Of a stretch of DNA of 64,000 nucleotides, positions 44,639 through 52,514 are shown one piece after another. Position 1 is the first letter of the stretch. The number at the start of each line of letters is the position of its first letter. Under the pieces are notes generated by a model, which saw nothing but the letters and a program-made list of their open reading frames with translations, was not told the origin of the DNA and searched no databases. The position numbers were made by a program, and so were the translations under genes. Origin of the DNA: Sphingopyxis sp. YR583 (GTDB taxonomy: Bacteria; Pseudomonadota; Alphaproteobacteria; Sphingomonadales; Sphingomonadaceae); NCBI RefSeq assembly GCF_900108295.1, contig NZ_FNWK01000005.1:62001-126000 (forward strand), given 5' to 3'.

Positions 44639-45876
44639 GTCACCGCCGCCCGCTGGTGATATTGCGGCTTGTCCCATGCGCGCGTCGCGCAGACTTCCTT
44701 GAGGCGTTCGACCGTTTCGACGATGTCCTGATAGCGCAGGTAAAGCGGGGTCAGCCCGAAGCGCAAAATGTCGGGCGCGCGGAAATCGGCGATGACGTCA
44801 AATTCCTTGAGCGCCTGCACGATCTGATAGCCTTGGCGATGCGCGTAGGCGACCTGACTGCCGCGCTCGGCATGACCCTGCGTGCTCACCAGTTCAAAGC
44901 CATAGGCGTCGCACAAAAGCTGCATCCGCTCGATAAACAGATCGCCGAGCGCGAGCGACTTGCGGCGTATTTCGGCCATATCGGCTTCGAGGATGAGATC
45001 GACACCCACTTCGAGCGCAGAGAGGCCGAGCACCGGCGGTGTTCCGCACTGGAAACGCTCGATCCCGGCGGCGGGGTCATAATCTTCCTCAAAGGAAAAA
45101 GGCCGCGCATGGCCAAACCAGCCCGACAGCACCGGCGTGGCGGCATGGTGCCGCGATGCCGCGAACAGATAGGCGGGCGCACCCGGGCCGCCGTTGAGGA
45201 ACTTATATCCGCAACCGATCGCGAAATCGGCGTTCGCGCCGTTGAGGTCCACGGGGATCGCCCCCGCGCTATGGCTGAGATCCCAGACGACGAGCGCACC
45301 GACGTCGTGCGCACGCTTCGTGATCGCGGCCATGTCGCGGACGCGGCCCGACTTGTAGTGAACCTGCGTCAGCAGCAGCACCGCGACATCCTCGTTCAGC
45401 GCCTCGACGACCTTATCGGGCGCGACGGTCACCGCCTTGACGCGCCCGCCCGAAAACGCCTCGATCCCCTGCATCATATAAACGTCGGTCGGGAAGTTCG
45501 TCGCCTCGGACAGAATCACCGTCCGTTCACGCCGCAAGGAAAGAGCAGCCGTCAATGCCTTGAAGATATTCACCGAAGTCGAATCGGTTGCGACGATCTC
45601 GCCCGGGTTTGCGCCGATCAGCCGTCCGATCTTGTCGCCGATGCGCCGCGGCGCGGTCGACCATTCGGCGCCAAGCCACGACGTGATCAGCCCCTCGCCC
45701 CATTCGCTGCCGACCACCGCGGCGAGCCGGTCGCCCGTGGCCTTGGGCAAGGCGCCCAGCGAATTGCCGTCGAGATAGATCAGGCCTTCGCGGAGATGGA
45801 AACGATCGCGAAAGGGCGCGAGCGGATCGGCGGCGTCGAGCGCCGACACATCGGCGGCGAGAAGCGTATCGGTCAT
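44635..45876 (-). CDS. kynU: Kynureninase
   Basis: 413 residues. PLP enzyme cleaving kynurenine to anthranilate and alanine. LIYLDGNSLGALPKAT, ATDSTSVNIFKALTAAL, VVWDLSHSAGAIPVDL, the PLP-Lys motif GCGYKFLNGGPGAPAY and FQCGTPPVLGLSALEVG are intact. The Gly-Thr of CGTPPVL matches the bacterial kynurenine-preferring type, in place of the Ser-Asn of human 3-hydroxykynureninase (recalled from published structures). Overlaps kynB and the nitrilase gene by four bases each. No kynurenine 3-monooxygenase accompanies it. Confidence 0.96.
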   Translation of the reverse strand: MTDTLLAADVSALDAADPLAPFRDRFHLREGLIYLDGNSLGALPKATGDRLAAVVGSEWGEGLITSWLGAEWSTAPRRIGDKIGRLIGANPGEIVATDSTSVNIFKALTAALSLRRERTVILSEATNFPTDVYMMQGIEAFSGGRVKAVTVAPDKVVEALNEDVAVLLLTQVHYKSGRVRDMAAITKRAHDVGALVVWDLSHSAGAIPVDLNGANADFAIGCGYKFLNGGPGAPAYLFAASRHHAATPVLSGWFGHARPFSFEEDYDPAAGIERFQCGTPPVLGLSALEVGVDLILEADMAEIRRKSLALGDLFIERMQLLCDAYGFELVSTQGHAERGSQVAYAHRQGYQIVQALKEFDVIADFRAPDILRFGLTPLYLRYQDIVETVERLKEVCATRAWDKPQYHQRAAVT

Positions 45877-46502
45877 GCGATTTCCCTCAAGATGGCGCGC
45901 ACCGGGCTGGCGTCGGCGCCCACGATGCGGAGCGGCAGCGCGACGAGTTCGTAGCGCCCGGGCGGCACGTCATCGAGCACGAGGCCCTCCAATATCCGCA
46001 TATCGGCCGCCTTCACCGCCTGATGCGCATCGAGCGTCTTCGACTGTTCGGGGTCGAGCGATGCCGCGTCGGTGCCGATCAGGCGCACGCCCATGGACCC
46101 GAGCCGCACGATTACGTCGCTGGCGATGGCGGTGAAATCACTGTCCCATTGCTCGTGCGGGAAGTGCGCATAGGTCCGCAGCAAAACGCGCTCGGCGCCC
46201 TCGATCGCATTCCAGTCCACATCGGCAATCTCGACCCGCCCGCGCGCGTGGCGGACATCGAGCAGCAGGCACGGGCCGATATAGGGACCGAGGTCGCTGT
46301 CGGCCGACGAGACCCCGTCATTGGCATAATGCAGCGGCGCGTCGCCATGCGTGCCCGCATGAAGCGGCGTGAACATGCCGCCGACATTCACCGGGCAGCC
46401 CTCGCCGATCACCGCATGGCTGTGGAGCGCGAACGCAGGCTCGCCCGGCCAAACCGGGACCGCGGCGTGCAGCGGCTGCGAAATGTCCCAGATCCGGCTC
46501 AT
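45873..46502 (-). CDS. kynB: Kynurenine formamidase (arylformamidase, metal-dependent cyclase family)
   Basis: 209 residues from MSRIWDISQPLHAAVPVWPG. The metal-binding motif HAGTHGDAPLHY (HxGTHxDxPxH) and LGPYIGPCLLLDVRHARG, ERVLLRTYAH, LIGTDAASLDP match KynB. Hydrolyses N-formylkynurenine to kynurenine and formate. Start overlaps kynA's stop by four bases. Confidence 0.95.
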   Translation of the reverse strand: MSRIWDISQPLHAAVPVWPGEPAFALHSHAVIGEGCPVNVGGMFTPLHAGTHGDAPLHYANDGVSSADSDLGPYIGPCLLLDVRHARGRVEIADVDWNAIEGAERVLLRTYAHFPHEQWDSDFTAIASDVIVRLGSMGVRLIGTDAASLDPEQSKTLDAHQAVKAADMRILEGLVLDDVPPGRYELVALPLRIVGADASPVRAILREIA

Positions 46503-47419
46503 GCGCCCTTCCCTTCCGAGTAATCCCCGCCCCCATAATCGCCCCCTTGGCGCGGCGCGGCCATCTCGGTGCGCATCGACCAGAGTTCGGGAAAGAAGCT
46601 GAGGCTGAGCGCCTTGACGAGATAATTGACCCCCGAAGAGCCGCCGGTCCCCGGCTTGTGCCCGATCACGCGCGCGACGGTCTTCATGTGCTTGAAGCGC
46701 CATTCCTGGAAATAATATTCGAGCGCGGTGATCTTTTCGGCGAGCGTATAGAGATCCCAATGCCGCTCGGGATCGGTGTAGATCGCCAGCCACGCCTTCT
46801 CGACCGCCTCGGACGCCTCATAGGGTTTCGTCCAGTCACGCTCCAGATGACCGGCGGGAATGGCGAAACCGCGCCGCGCGAGCAGCTTCAGCAGCTCGTC
46901 ATAGAGCGACGGCGCCTCGAACACCGTGCGCAGCCTTTCAGTGGCTTGCGGGTCGTCCTTGTGGACGATCATCATATCCCCGCGCTTGTTGCCGAGCAGA
47001 TATTCGAGTTCGCGATATTGCTGCGACTGGAAGCCCGACGCACGGCGCAGGAAGCCGCGAAAGGTCAGGAAATCATGCGGGGTGAGCGTCGCGAGCACCT
47101 CCCAGCTATGGATCATATGGCGCTGGATCGTCGCGATGCGGTCGAGCCCCTTGCCCGCGATCTCGAGCCGGTCGGCCTTGATCGCATCATGGACCAGCCG
47201 CCCCTCGTGCAGCACGAGCTTGAGCCAAAGCTCCATCGTCTGGTGCATGATGATGAACAGCATCTCGTCGGGCTTGTCCGACACGGGCACCTGCGCCGAG
47301 AGTAACTGCGCGGTCTGCAGGTGCCGCGCATAGGTCAGGCCGTTGTCCCACTGGATCGTCTCGCCGTCGATCTCGGTCTCGAAAATGTCGGTGCCGCCGT
47401 CGCGCGTCTGCCTGATCAT
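46499..47419 (-). CDS. kynA: Tryptophan 2,3-dioxygenase
   Basis: 306 residues. The active-site F55-x3-H59 (MLFIIMHQTMELWLKL, equivalent to F51/H55 of the Xanthomonas enzyme), R121 in FRGFLRRASGFQSQQYRELE, and the heme-ligand region FKHMKTVARVIGHKPGTGG-SSGVNYL are intact. Opens the indole ring to N-formylkynurenine. Directly downstream of an aromatic amino acid hydroxylase with a 4-base overlap, so its natural substrate could be 5-hydroxytryptophan. The residue two after the active-site HQ is Met, a point to compare with ordinary family members. Confidence 0.96.
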   Translation of the reverse strand: MIRQTRDGGTDIFETEIDGETIQWDNGLTYARHLQTAQLLSAQVPVSDKPDEMLFIIMHQTMELWLKLVLHEGRLVHDAIKADRLEIAGKGLDRIATIQRHMIHSWEVLATLTPHDFLTFRGFLRRASGFQSQQYRELEYLLGNKRGDMMIVHKDDPQATERLRTVFEAPSLYDELLKLLARRGFAIPAGHLERDWTKPYEASEAVEKAWLAIYTDPERHWDLYTLAEKITALEYYFQEWRFKHMKTVARVIGHKPGTGGSSGVNYLVKALSLSFFPELWSMRTEMAAPRQGGDYGGGDYSEGKGA

Positions 47420-48288
47420 AGCGATGCCTCTCCATCCGCCGGAACCGCCGGCAGACGCCCTTCATAGGCCAAGTCGCCGGCCCAGCCATCCCCGGGTTCG
47501 AGCGCCGGGGCATCCGCGATCTTGCGATAAATGCTCGCAAAGTCCGTCTCCTCGGTCGCGCGCAACAATTGCTCGAACCCGGCAACGACGAAATAGGTCT
47601 GCTGATATTGGTCGAAATGATATTTGGTCCGCATCACGCGCTCGATATCGAGCCATATGCGCCGCGGTTCGGGCGCGGTCAGCCCCGATAGCGTTTCGGC
47701 AAGGCTCGACATCAGGCCCCCGCCAAAGGCGCGAAGCTCACCGTCCTCGACCACCAGCCCGAATTCGACAGTGTAGAGCCAGAGACGCCCGAGAAAATCC
47801 GACGCCCCGAGCCTTTCAGCGCGCAGCCCCGCCTGCCCATAGGCAACCAGAAAGTCCGAAAAGGCCGGGTCGGTGAGCATCGGGATATGACCGAATATGT
47901 CGTGAAACATATCGGGCTCTTCGCTGTACGCGATCTGCTCGGGCGGGCGGACGAAATTGGCGGCAGGAAAGCGCTTGTTCGCGAGATGCTCGAAAAAGGG
48001 CTCGTTCGGAATCCAGCCCGGCACCGCGACGACCTCCCACCCCGACGCCGGCTTCAGCAGCGCGTTGAGCTCGGCGAAATCGGGAACACCGGGTTTCAGC
48101 TTGCGGAGGATGTCGAGACCATCGAGGAACGACCGGCACGCATAGCCATCCAGCGCGGCCGACTGCCGATCGAACAAGCTTCGCCACGTCGCATGCTGCT
48201 CGGCGGTGAAGGCGGTCCAGTTTTGCGGCATCGTCCAATCGGCCGCGACGCCTTCGGGCGGTGCGTCGAAAATATGTGTCGCGGCCAT
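47416..48288 (-). CDS. Pterin-dependent aromatic amino acid hydroxylase (annotated class: phenylalanine 4-monooxygenase; candidate tryptophan 5-hydroxylase)
   Basis: 290 residues. Iron ligands H129 and H134 (DMFHDIFGHIPML) and E175 (YTVEFGLVVEDGE) and the pterin region GWIPNEPFFEHLANKRFP define the family. Phenylalanine hydroxylases, bacterial and human, have Trp four residues before the ligand Glu (YW-F/Y-TVEFG; W326 in human PAH), and tryptophan hydroxylases have Phe there; this protein has Leu171 (LWLYTVEFG), so the substrate pocket differs from a standard PAH. As first gene of the operon, followed by kynA with a 4-base overlap, tryptophan is the likely substrate. GGAGAGAGACCG precedes the ATG. 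No pterin recycling gene is in view. Confidence 0.9.
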   Translation of the reverse strand: MAATHIFDAPPEGVAADWTMPQNWTAFTAEQHATWRSLFDRQSAALDGYACRSFLDGLDILRKLKPGVPDFAELNALLKPASGWEVVAVPGWIPNEPFFEHLANKRFPAANFVRPPEQIAYSEEPDMFHDIFGHIPMLTDPAFSDFLVAYGQAGLRAERLGASDFLGRLWLYTVEFGLVVEDGELRAFGGGLMSSLAETLSGLTAPEPRRIWLDIERVMRTKYHFDQYQQTYFVVAGFEQLLRATEETDFASIYRKIADAPALEPGDGWAGDLAYEGRLPAVPADGEASL

Positions 48289-48383
48289 CGGTCTCTCTCC
48301 AAACCTTCGGCTGAGAACTTAGTCCGCACGCGCGCAAACATTGTGCCGATTTCGGCCCGGCATGCCAGAAAATCAAGGATATT

Positions 48384-48411
48384 GTTCCGATAATATTGGA
48401 TTTTTCGGAAC
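48384..48411. promoter_or_regulatory. Inverted repeat in the divergent kyn operon / Lrp regulator intergenic region
   Basis: GTTCCGA (48384-48390) and TCGGAAC (48405-48411), perfect 7-bp arms around an AT-rich 14-base centre, halfway between the hydroxylase start (48288) and the regulator. Spacing of about two helical turns between arm centres fits an Lrp/AsnC dimer-of-dimers operator. Binding is inferred. Confidence 0.45.
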
Positions 48412-48475
48412 TACGTCCTTACAGGATGTTGATATGCCGGCCGATTGGGTCGCAGGTTCGCTCAGGATGAAACAC

Positions 48476-48958
48476 ATGGACAAGCTCGACTGGAAAATCG
48501 TCGGCGAACTCGAACGCGACGGGCGACAATCCTACGCCGACCTTGGCGAGCAAATCGGCCTGTCGAAATCGCCCTGCTGGTCGCGGGTGAAAAACCTCGA
48601 GGAGAGCGGGGTGATAGAGGGTTATGCGGCGCGGATCGATCCGATCGCGATCGGCCTGGCGGTACAAAGTTTCGTCGAGGTCCAGATCCGCTTCGACGCG
48701 CATACCGAATTCGAGGCGGCCGTTCTGGCGCATCCCGCTGTCGTCGAATGCCACACCACAGCGGGTGAAAGCGATTATCTTCTCAAGATCTTCGCGCGCT
48801 CGGCCGACCATCTCGACGAGCTGCTCCGCCACAATCTGTCCAAACTGCCGGGTGTCCAGCGGCTCAAGACGGTTGTCTGCCTCAAGACGATCAAACGGCA
48901 CGGCCATCTCACCGAATGGGCGCGAACGACCGAGGGGCGTGCATCCGCTTCCTCCTGA
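48476..48958 (+). CDS. Lrp/AsnC-family regulator, KynR-like
   Basis: 160 residues from MDKLDWKIVGELERDGRQSY, with AGGA eight bases upstream; ATGs at 48434 and 48467 in the same frame are alternatives, the former also with a good AGGA. N-terminal helix-turn-helix (YADLGEQIGLSKSPCWSRVKNLEES) and C-terminal RAM ligand-binding domain (VECHTTAGESDYLLKIFARS, LPGVQRLKTVVCLKTIK). Divergent from the kyn operon. In Pseudomonas and Burkholderia an Lrp-type KynR activates kynBAU in response to kynurenine; the same is inferred here, perhaps with a hydroxylated ligand. Confidence 0.9.
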   Translation: MDKLDWKIVGELERDGRQSYADLGEQIGLSKSPCWSRVKNLEESGVIEGYAARIDPIAIGLAVQSFVEVQIRFDAHTEFEAAVLAHPAVVECHTTAGESDYLLKIFARSADHLDELLRHNLSKLPGVQRLKTVVCLKTIKRHGHLTEWARTTEGRASASS

Positions 48959-48984
48959 TCCCGGCTACCGATGCCGGCGCGGTG

Positions 48985-49743
48985 TCAGTGCTTCAGATAC
49001 TGGCTCGGCGGCACACCGAAGGCACGGCGGAACATCGCGGCGAAACCGCTCGGGCTGTCGTAACCGACATCATAAGTGACCTGCGTGATCGACGCGCCCG
49101 CGGCGAGCATCGAAAGCGCCTCCATCAACCGCACCTGTTGCCGCCAGACGGCAAGGCCCATTCCCGTCTCCTGCTTGAAACTGCGGGTAAAGGTGCGCCG
49201 TCCCATCGCCGCAAGCGCGGCCCAATCGTCGATGTCGCGCGGATCCGACGGATCGGCGATGATCGCGTTGCAGACGCGCAGCAGGCGCGGGTTCGACGGC
49301 ATCGACACCTGATAGGGCGCGTTGGGCATCCGCCCGATCTCGTCGAGCAGCAGACAGATGATCCGCCCTTCGCGCCCGTCGACATCGTAAAGAGCCGGAA
49401 AGTCCACAACCTCGAGGATCAGCGACTTCACCAGGTTCGACACCTCGAAAACCCTGCATTCGCGCTCATGCTCATGCCCCGCGCAGGGCAGATAGAGCGT
49501 GCGGAGCGATACCGGGCCGCGGCAGGCGACCTCGTGCCGCGTTCCCGCGGGCAGCCATACGGCGCGTTGCGGCGGAATCACGAAGCTCGTTTCGGGGGTG
49601 CGCACCGACATGACGCCCGCCGAAGCGTACAGGATCTGGATATGGTCGTGACTGTGCATAGGATCGATAAAGCCGGCAGGATATTCATCCTGCAGCGCAA
49701 TGACCGGCCGGTCGTTGGTCAGAACATCGACACTATGCTTCAT
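48985..49743 (-). CDS. AraC-family transcriptional regulator with cupin sensor domain
   Basis: 252 residues from MKHSVDVLTNDRPVIALQDE. N-terminal cupin (FIDPMHSHDHIQILYASAGV, VIPPQRAVWLPAGTRHEVAC), then paired helix-turn-helix: LAAMGRRTFTRSFKQETGMG and ITQVTYDVGYDSPSGFAAMF with the family end FRRAFGVPPSQYLK. Converges with the Lrp gene and is divergent from the esterase-paiB-amidohydrolase operon, which it may control. Confidence 0.93.
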   Translation of the reverse strand: MKHSVDVLTNDRPVIALQDEYPAGFIDPMHSHDHIQILYASAGVMSVRTPETSFVIPPQRAVWLPAGTRHEVACRGPVSLRTLYLPCAGHEHERECRVFEVSNLVKSLILEVVDFPALYDVDGREGRIICLLLDEIGRMPNAPYQVSMPSNPRLLRVCNAIIADPSDPRDIDDWAALAAMGRRTFTRSFKQETGMGLAVWRQQVRLMEALSMLAAGASITQVTYDVGYDSPSGFAAMFRRAFGVPPSQYLKH

Positions 49744-49919
49744 GGCCCAATTCTCGCAAGTCTTCGACAATTACACAATATAGGCCGGGAGCGCGACTGA
49801 CCAGCGGCGATGCGCCCGCTGGCCTGTCCGCTGCGGTGATTGGCCCGATCGGGCGATAGATGCGGCCGGGTAAAAGCTATCAGGTAATCAAGGATTGTTT
49901 CGAGAAGGATTTGCCAGAT

Positions 49920-50876
49920 ATGCCAAAGGGCTTGGACACCATGCAGAACGATATGGCCGACCCCGATATCCGCCGCTTTGTCGATGCGATCAACGCCGCC
50001 TATGTCGAACATGGCGCGCCGCCGGGCGCGAGCATGGCGGCGCGCCGCGCAGTCGCCGAACGCGTCCGCAAACCCTGGCGCGAAGGTGGCCCGATAATGG
50101 CGACGAGCAGCGAAATGGACATGGGCGGCGTGCGCCTCCGCCTCCATCGTCCCGTCGTCGACGCGAAGCTGCCCGTCATGCTCTATATCCATGGGGGCGG
50201 CTGGACGTTGTTCAGCATCGACACGCACGACCGGCTTATGCGCGAATATGCCGCGCGCGCGGGCATCGCGGTGCTGGGCATCGATTACAGCCTGTCCCCC
50301 GAAAGCAAATTCCCCGTCGCGCTCGAAGAATGCGCCGGGGCACTCGACTGGATCGCGGCACAGGCGGAGGCGCTGAACCTCGACGCCGATCGCGTCCTGA
50401 TCGGCGGCGATTCCGCGGGCGCCAACCTGTCGGTCGCGACCTGCCTGTTGCAGCGCCAGCGCGGTCGCCCGCTGCCGATCGCGATGCTGCTCAATTACGG
50501 CGCCTTCGCGCCCGAACACACCCCCAGCTATGCACGGTTCGGCGCCGGGGACTATTCGCTCGAATCCGACGAGATGGACATATTCTGGGCCAATTATGTC
50601 GACGGTCCCGACCAGCTTGCCGATCCCCTCGTCGCGCCGCTGCGTGCCGATCTGACGGGATTGCCGCCCGCCTTTCTCGCCATTGCCGATTGCGACATCC
50701 TGTCGGACTGCAACGACGCCTTTGCCAGCAAGCTGGAAGAAGCGGGCATCCCCACCCGTGCGGTGACCTATGAAGGGGCGACGCACAGCTTCCTCGAAGC
50801 GGTTTCGATCGCCCCGCTAGCCAGCCGCGCGCTCGACGAGCAGGCGGCGTGGATCCGTGATATCGTCGGGGCATGA
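49920..50876 (+). CDS. Alpha/beta hydrolase, HSL-family esterase
   Basis: 318 residues from MPKGLDTMQNDMADPDIRRF; AAGGA is ten bases upstream, and Mets at 49941 and 49953 are alternatives. HSL oxyanion motif HGGGW in LYIHGGGWTLFSID, nucleophile GGDSAGANLSVA, acid in IADCDILSDCND and His in EGATHSFLEA. Hydrolyses short-chain esters or acyl amides. The HGGGW box also resembles alpha/beta-hydrolase kynurenine formamidases, but kynB already serves that step. Start/stop overlap with the next gene. Confidence 0.88.
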   Translation: MPKGLDTMQNDMADPDIRRFVDAINAAYVEHGAPPGASMAARRAVAERVRKPWREGGPIMATSSEMDMGGVRLRLHRPVVDAKLPVMLYIHGGGWTLFSIDTHDRLMREYAARAGIAVLGIDYSLSPESKFPVALEECAGALDWIAAQAEALNLDADRVLIGGDSAGANLSVATCLLQRQRGRPLPIAMLLNYGAFAPEHTPSYARFGAGDYSLESDEMDIFWANYVDGPDQLADPLVAPLRADLTGLPPAFLAIADCDILSDCNDAFASKLEEAGIPTRAVTYEGATHSFLEAVSIAPLASRALDEQAAWIRDIVGA

Positions 50877-51451
50877 CGAACCTCTACGCCCCGCGTGAAC
50901 CCGCCGACATCGCCCGGCTGGTCGCCGACTATCCCCTCGCCTGGCTCATCTCGCGCGATTTCCACGCAAGTCCGCTCCCGCTGATTGCGGAAACCGACGA
51001 TAGCGGCGTGGTGGTTTCGCTCTTTGGCCATTGCGCGCGCCGCAATCCGCTCGTCGCCGATTTTCGCGCAGACCCGCGTGGGCTAATCCTTTTCAACGGG
51101 CCCGCCGGCTATATTCCGACGACGCTGTTGTCGAAACCCGATTGGGCGCCGACCTGGAATTATGCGGTGCTGCGCTTCACCGTCGAGGTCGAGTTCGTCG
51201 AGCATGAAACGCGCGACGCGATCGAGCAACTCGTCGACAAGATGGAGGACGGCGCCTGGTCGACATCCAGCCTTGGCGGACGCTATGACACGATGCTCGA
51301 CCAGATCATCGCCTTTCGCGCGCATGTCCGCTCGGCCGAACATAGTTTCAAGCTCGGCCAGGATGAGAGCCCGCAGGGCTTTGCCGAGATCGTCGCGGGT
51401 CACGCCGACCCGGCGCTGGTAAAATGGATGGAAGGACAGGCCCGGACGTGA
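50873..51451 (+). CDS. PaiB-family FMN-binding protein
   Basis: 192 residues. MTNLYAPREPADIARLVADY, PLAWLISRDFHASPLPLIAE, RNPLVADFRADPRGLILFNG, GYIPTTLLSKPDWAPTWNYA and VRSAEHSFKLGQDESPQGFA match the PaiB family (split-barrel FMN-binding fold, historically a 'negative transcriptional regulator' in Bacillus next to the polyamine acetyltransferase paiA). Here it is coupled to an acetylpolyamine amidohydrolase-like gene by a GTGA overlap, again linking the family to acetylated polyamines. Confidence 0.88.
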   Translation: MTNLYAPREPADIARLVADYPLAWLISRDFHASPLPLIAETDDSGVVVSLFGHCARRNPLVADFRADPRGLILFNGPAGYIPTTLLSKPDWAPTWNYAVLRFTVEVEFVEHETRDAIEQLVDKMEDGAWSTSSLGGRYDTMLDQIIAFRAHVRSAEHSFKLGQDESPQGFAEIVAGHADPALVKWMEGQART

Positions 51452-52455
51452 AGCTCTTCTTCGACGATCGCCAGACCGCGCATGCGCCCTTGCGCGAGTT
51501 GCACAATGGCGACTGGGTTCCCTATGCCGAAAATGTCGAGCGGCCGCGCTCGATCGTCGAACAGTTCAGCGATTGGGGTGCGGTGCGCGATTTCGGCATG
51601 GCGCCGCTGCTCGCCGTACACGACGCCGATTATCTCGCTTTCCTCGAACGTGCGCATCGCGACTGGCTCGCGGCCGGACGCAGCGGCGACGCGATCGGCT
51701 ACACCTTCCCGATCCGCCGCCGCCGTCCGCTCGGCTTCGGGCGGATCGATGCCGATCTTGGCGCCTACAGCTATGACGCGGGAACGCCGATCGCGGCGGG
51801 GACATGGGAATCGGCCTATTGGTCGGCGCAGGGCGCACTGACCGCGCTCGATCATCTCGCGACGAGCGGCGATGCGAATGCCTTCGCGCTCTGCCGTCCG
51901 CCCGGCCACCACGCCGGACGCGATTATATGGGCGGCTATTGCTACCTCAACAACGCCGCGATCGCGGCGCGCGCCGCGCATCAACGCGGTCTCGGTCCGG
52001 TGGCGATCCTCGATATCGACTATCACCATGGCAATGGCACGCAGGACATTTTCTACGAAGATCCCGACATCTTCTTCGCCTCGATCCACGCCGATCCGCG
52101 CACGGATTATCCCTTCTACTGGGGTCATGCGGACGAGGTCGGCGAAGGCGCGGGCAAGGGGACAACGCTCAACCTCCCGCTCCCGCGCGGCACCGACGGG
52201 AAAAGCTATGCGCCCGCGCTGGACACCGCGCTGGCGGCGATTTCGGATTGGGGGGCGAAGTTCCTCGTCCTGTCGTTCGGCGCCGATACCCACAGCAGCG
52301 ACCCGATTTCGAGCTTCGCGCTCGAACGCGAAGATTATGTCGTGCTGGCCGGCCGCATCGCCGCACTGGGCATCCCGACGCTGATCCTCATGGAGGGCGG
52401 GTACGCCGTCGGCGACCTCGGCAAGAATGTCGCCGCTTTCCTCTCGGGTTTCTGA
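51448..52455 (+). CDS. Histone deacetylase-fold amidohydrolase, acetylpolyamine amidohydrolase-like
   Basis: 335 residues from a GTG overlapping the paiB stop (GTGA); an ATG at 51424 would add eight residues. Zinc-dependent arginase/deacetylase fold: CRPPGHHAGRDYMGGYCYLN (tandem His), ILDIDYHHGNGTQDIFYEDP (zinc Asp and His), LSFGADTHSSDPIS (zinc Asp) and LILMEGGYAVGDLG (tyrosine). The N-terminal KLFFDDRQTAHAPLRELHNG is the acetylpolyamine amidohydrolase opening (FxxxQxxHxP). Likely deacetylates N-acetylputrescine or -cadaverine. Confidence 0.9.
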   Translation: MKLFFDDRQTAHAPLRELHNGDWVPYAENVERPRSIVEQFSDWGAVRDFGMAPLLAVHDADYLAFLERAHRDWLAAGRSGDAIGYTFPIRRRRPLGFGRIDADLGAYSYDAGTPIAAGTWESAYWSAQGALTALDHLATSGDANAFALCRPPGHHAGRDYMGGYCYLNNAAIAARAAHQRGLGPVAILDIDYHHGNGTQDIFYEDPDIFFASIHADPRTDYPFYWGHADEVGEGAGKGTTLNLPLPRGTDGKSYAPALDTALAAISDWGAKFLVLSFGADTHSSDPISSFALEREDYVVLAGRIAALGIPTLILMEGGYAVGDLGKNVAAFLSGF

Positions 52456-52464
52456 AGAACGCAC

Positions 52465-52509
52465 AAAAAAGGGCCGCCCCGCTCGGCGTGAGCGGGGCGG
52501 CCCTTTTCT
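52465..52509. terminator. Bidirectional terminator between amidohydrolase and TonB-dependent receptor
   Basis: AAAAAAGGGCCGCCCCGCTC, loop GGCGT, GAGCGGGGCGGCCCTTTTCT: a 15-16-bp GC stem flanked by A and T runs between converging genes. Confidence 0.95.
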
Positions 52510-52514
52510 TATTC

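Noticed and set aside
49843..49854. GCCCGATCGGGC palindrome upstream of the esterase gene
   Set aside because: A 12-base GC palindrome is expected by chance in such GC-rich DNA and nothing else supports an operator.
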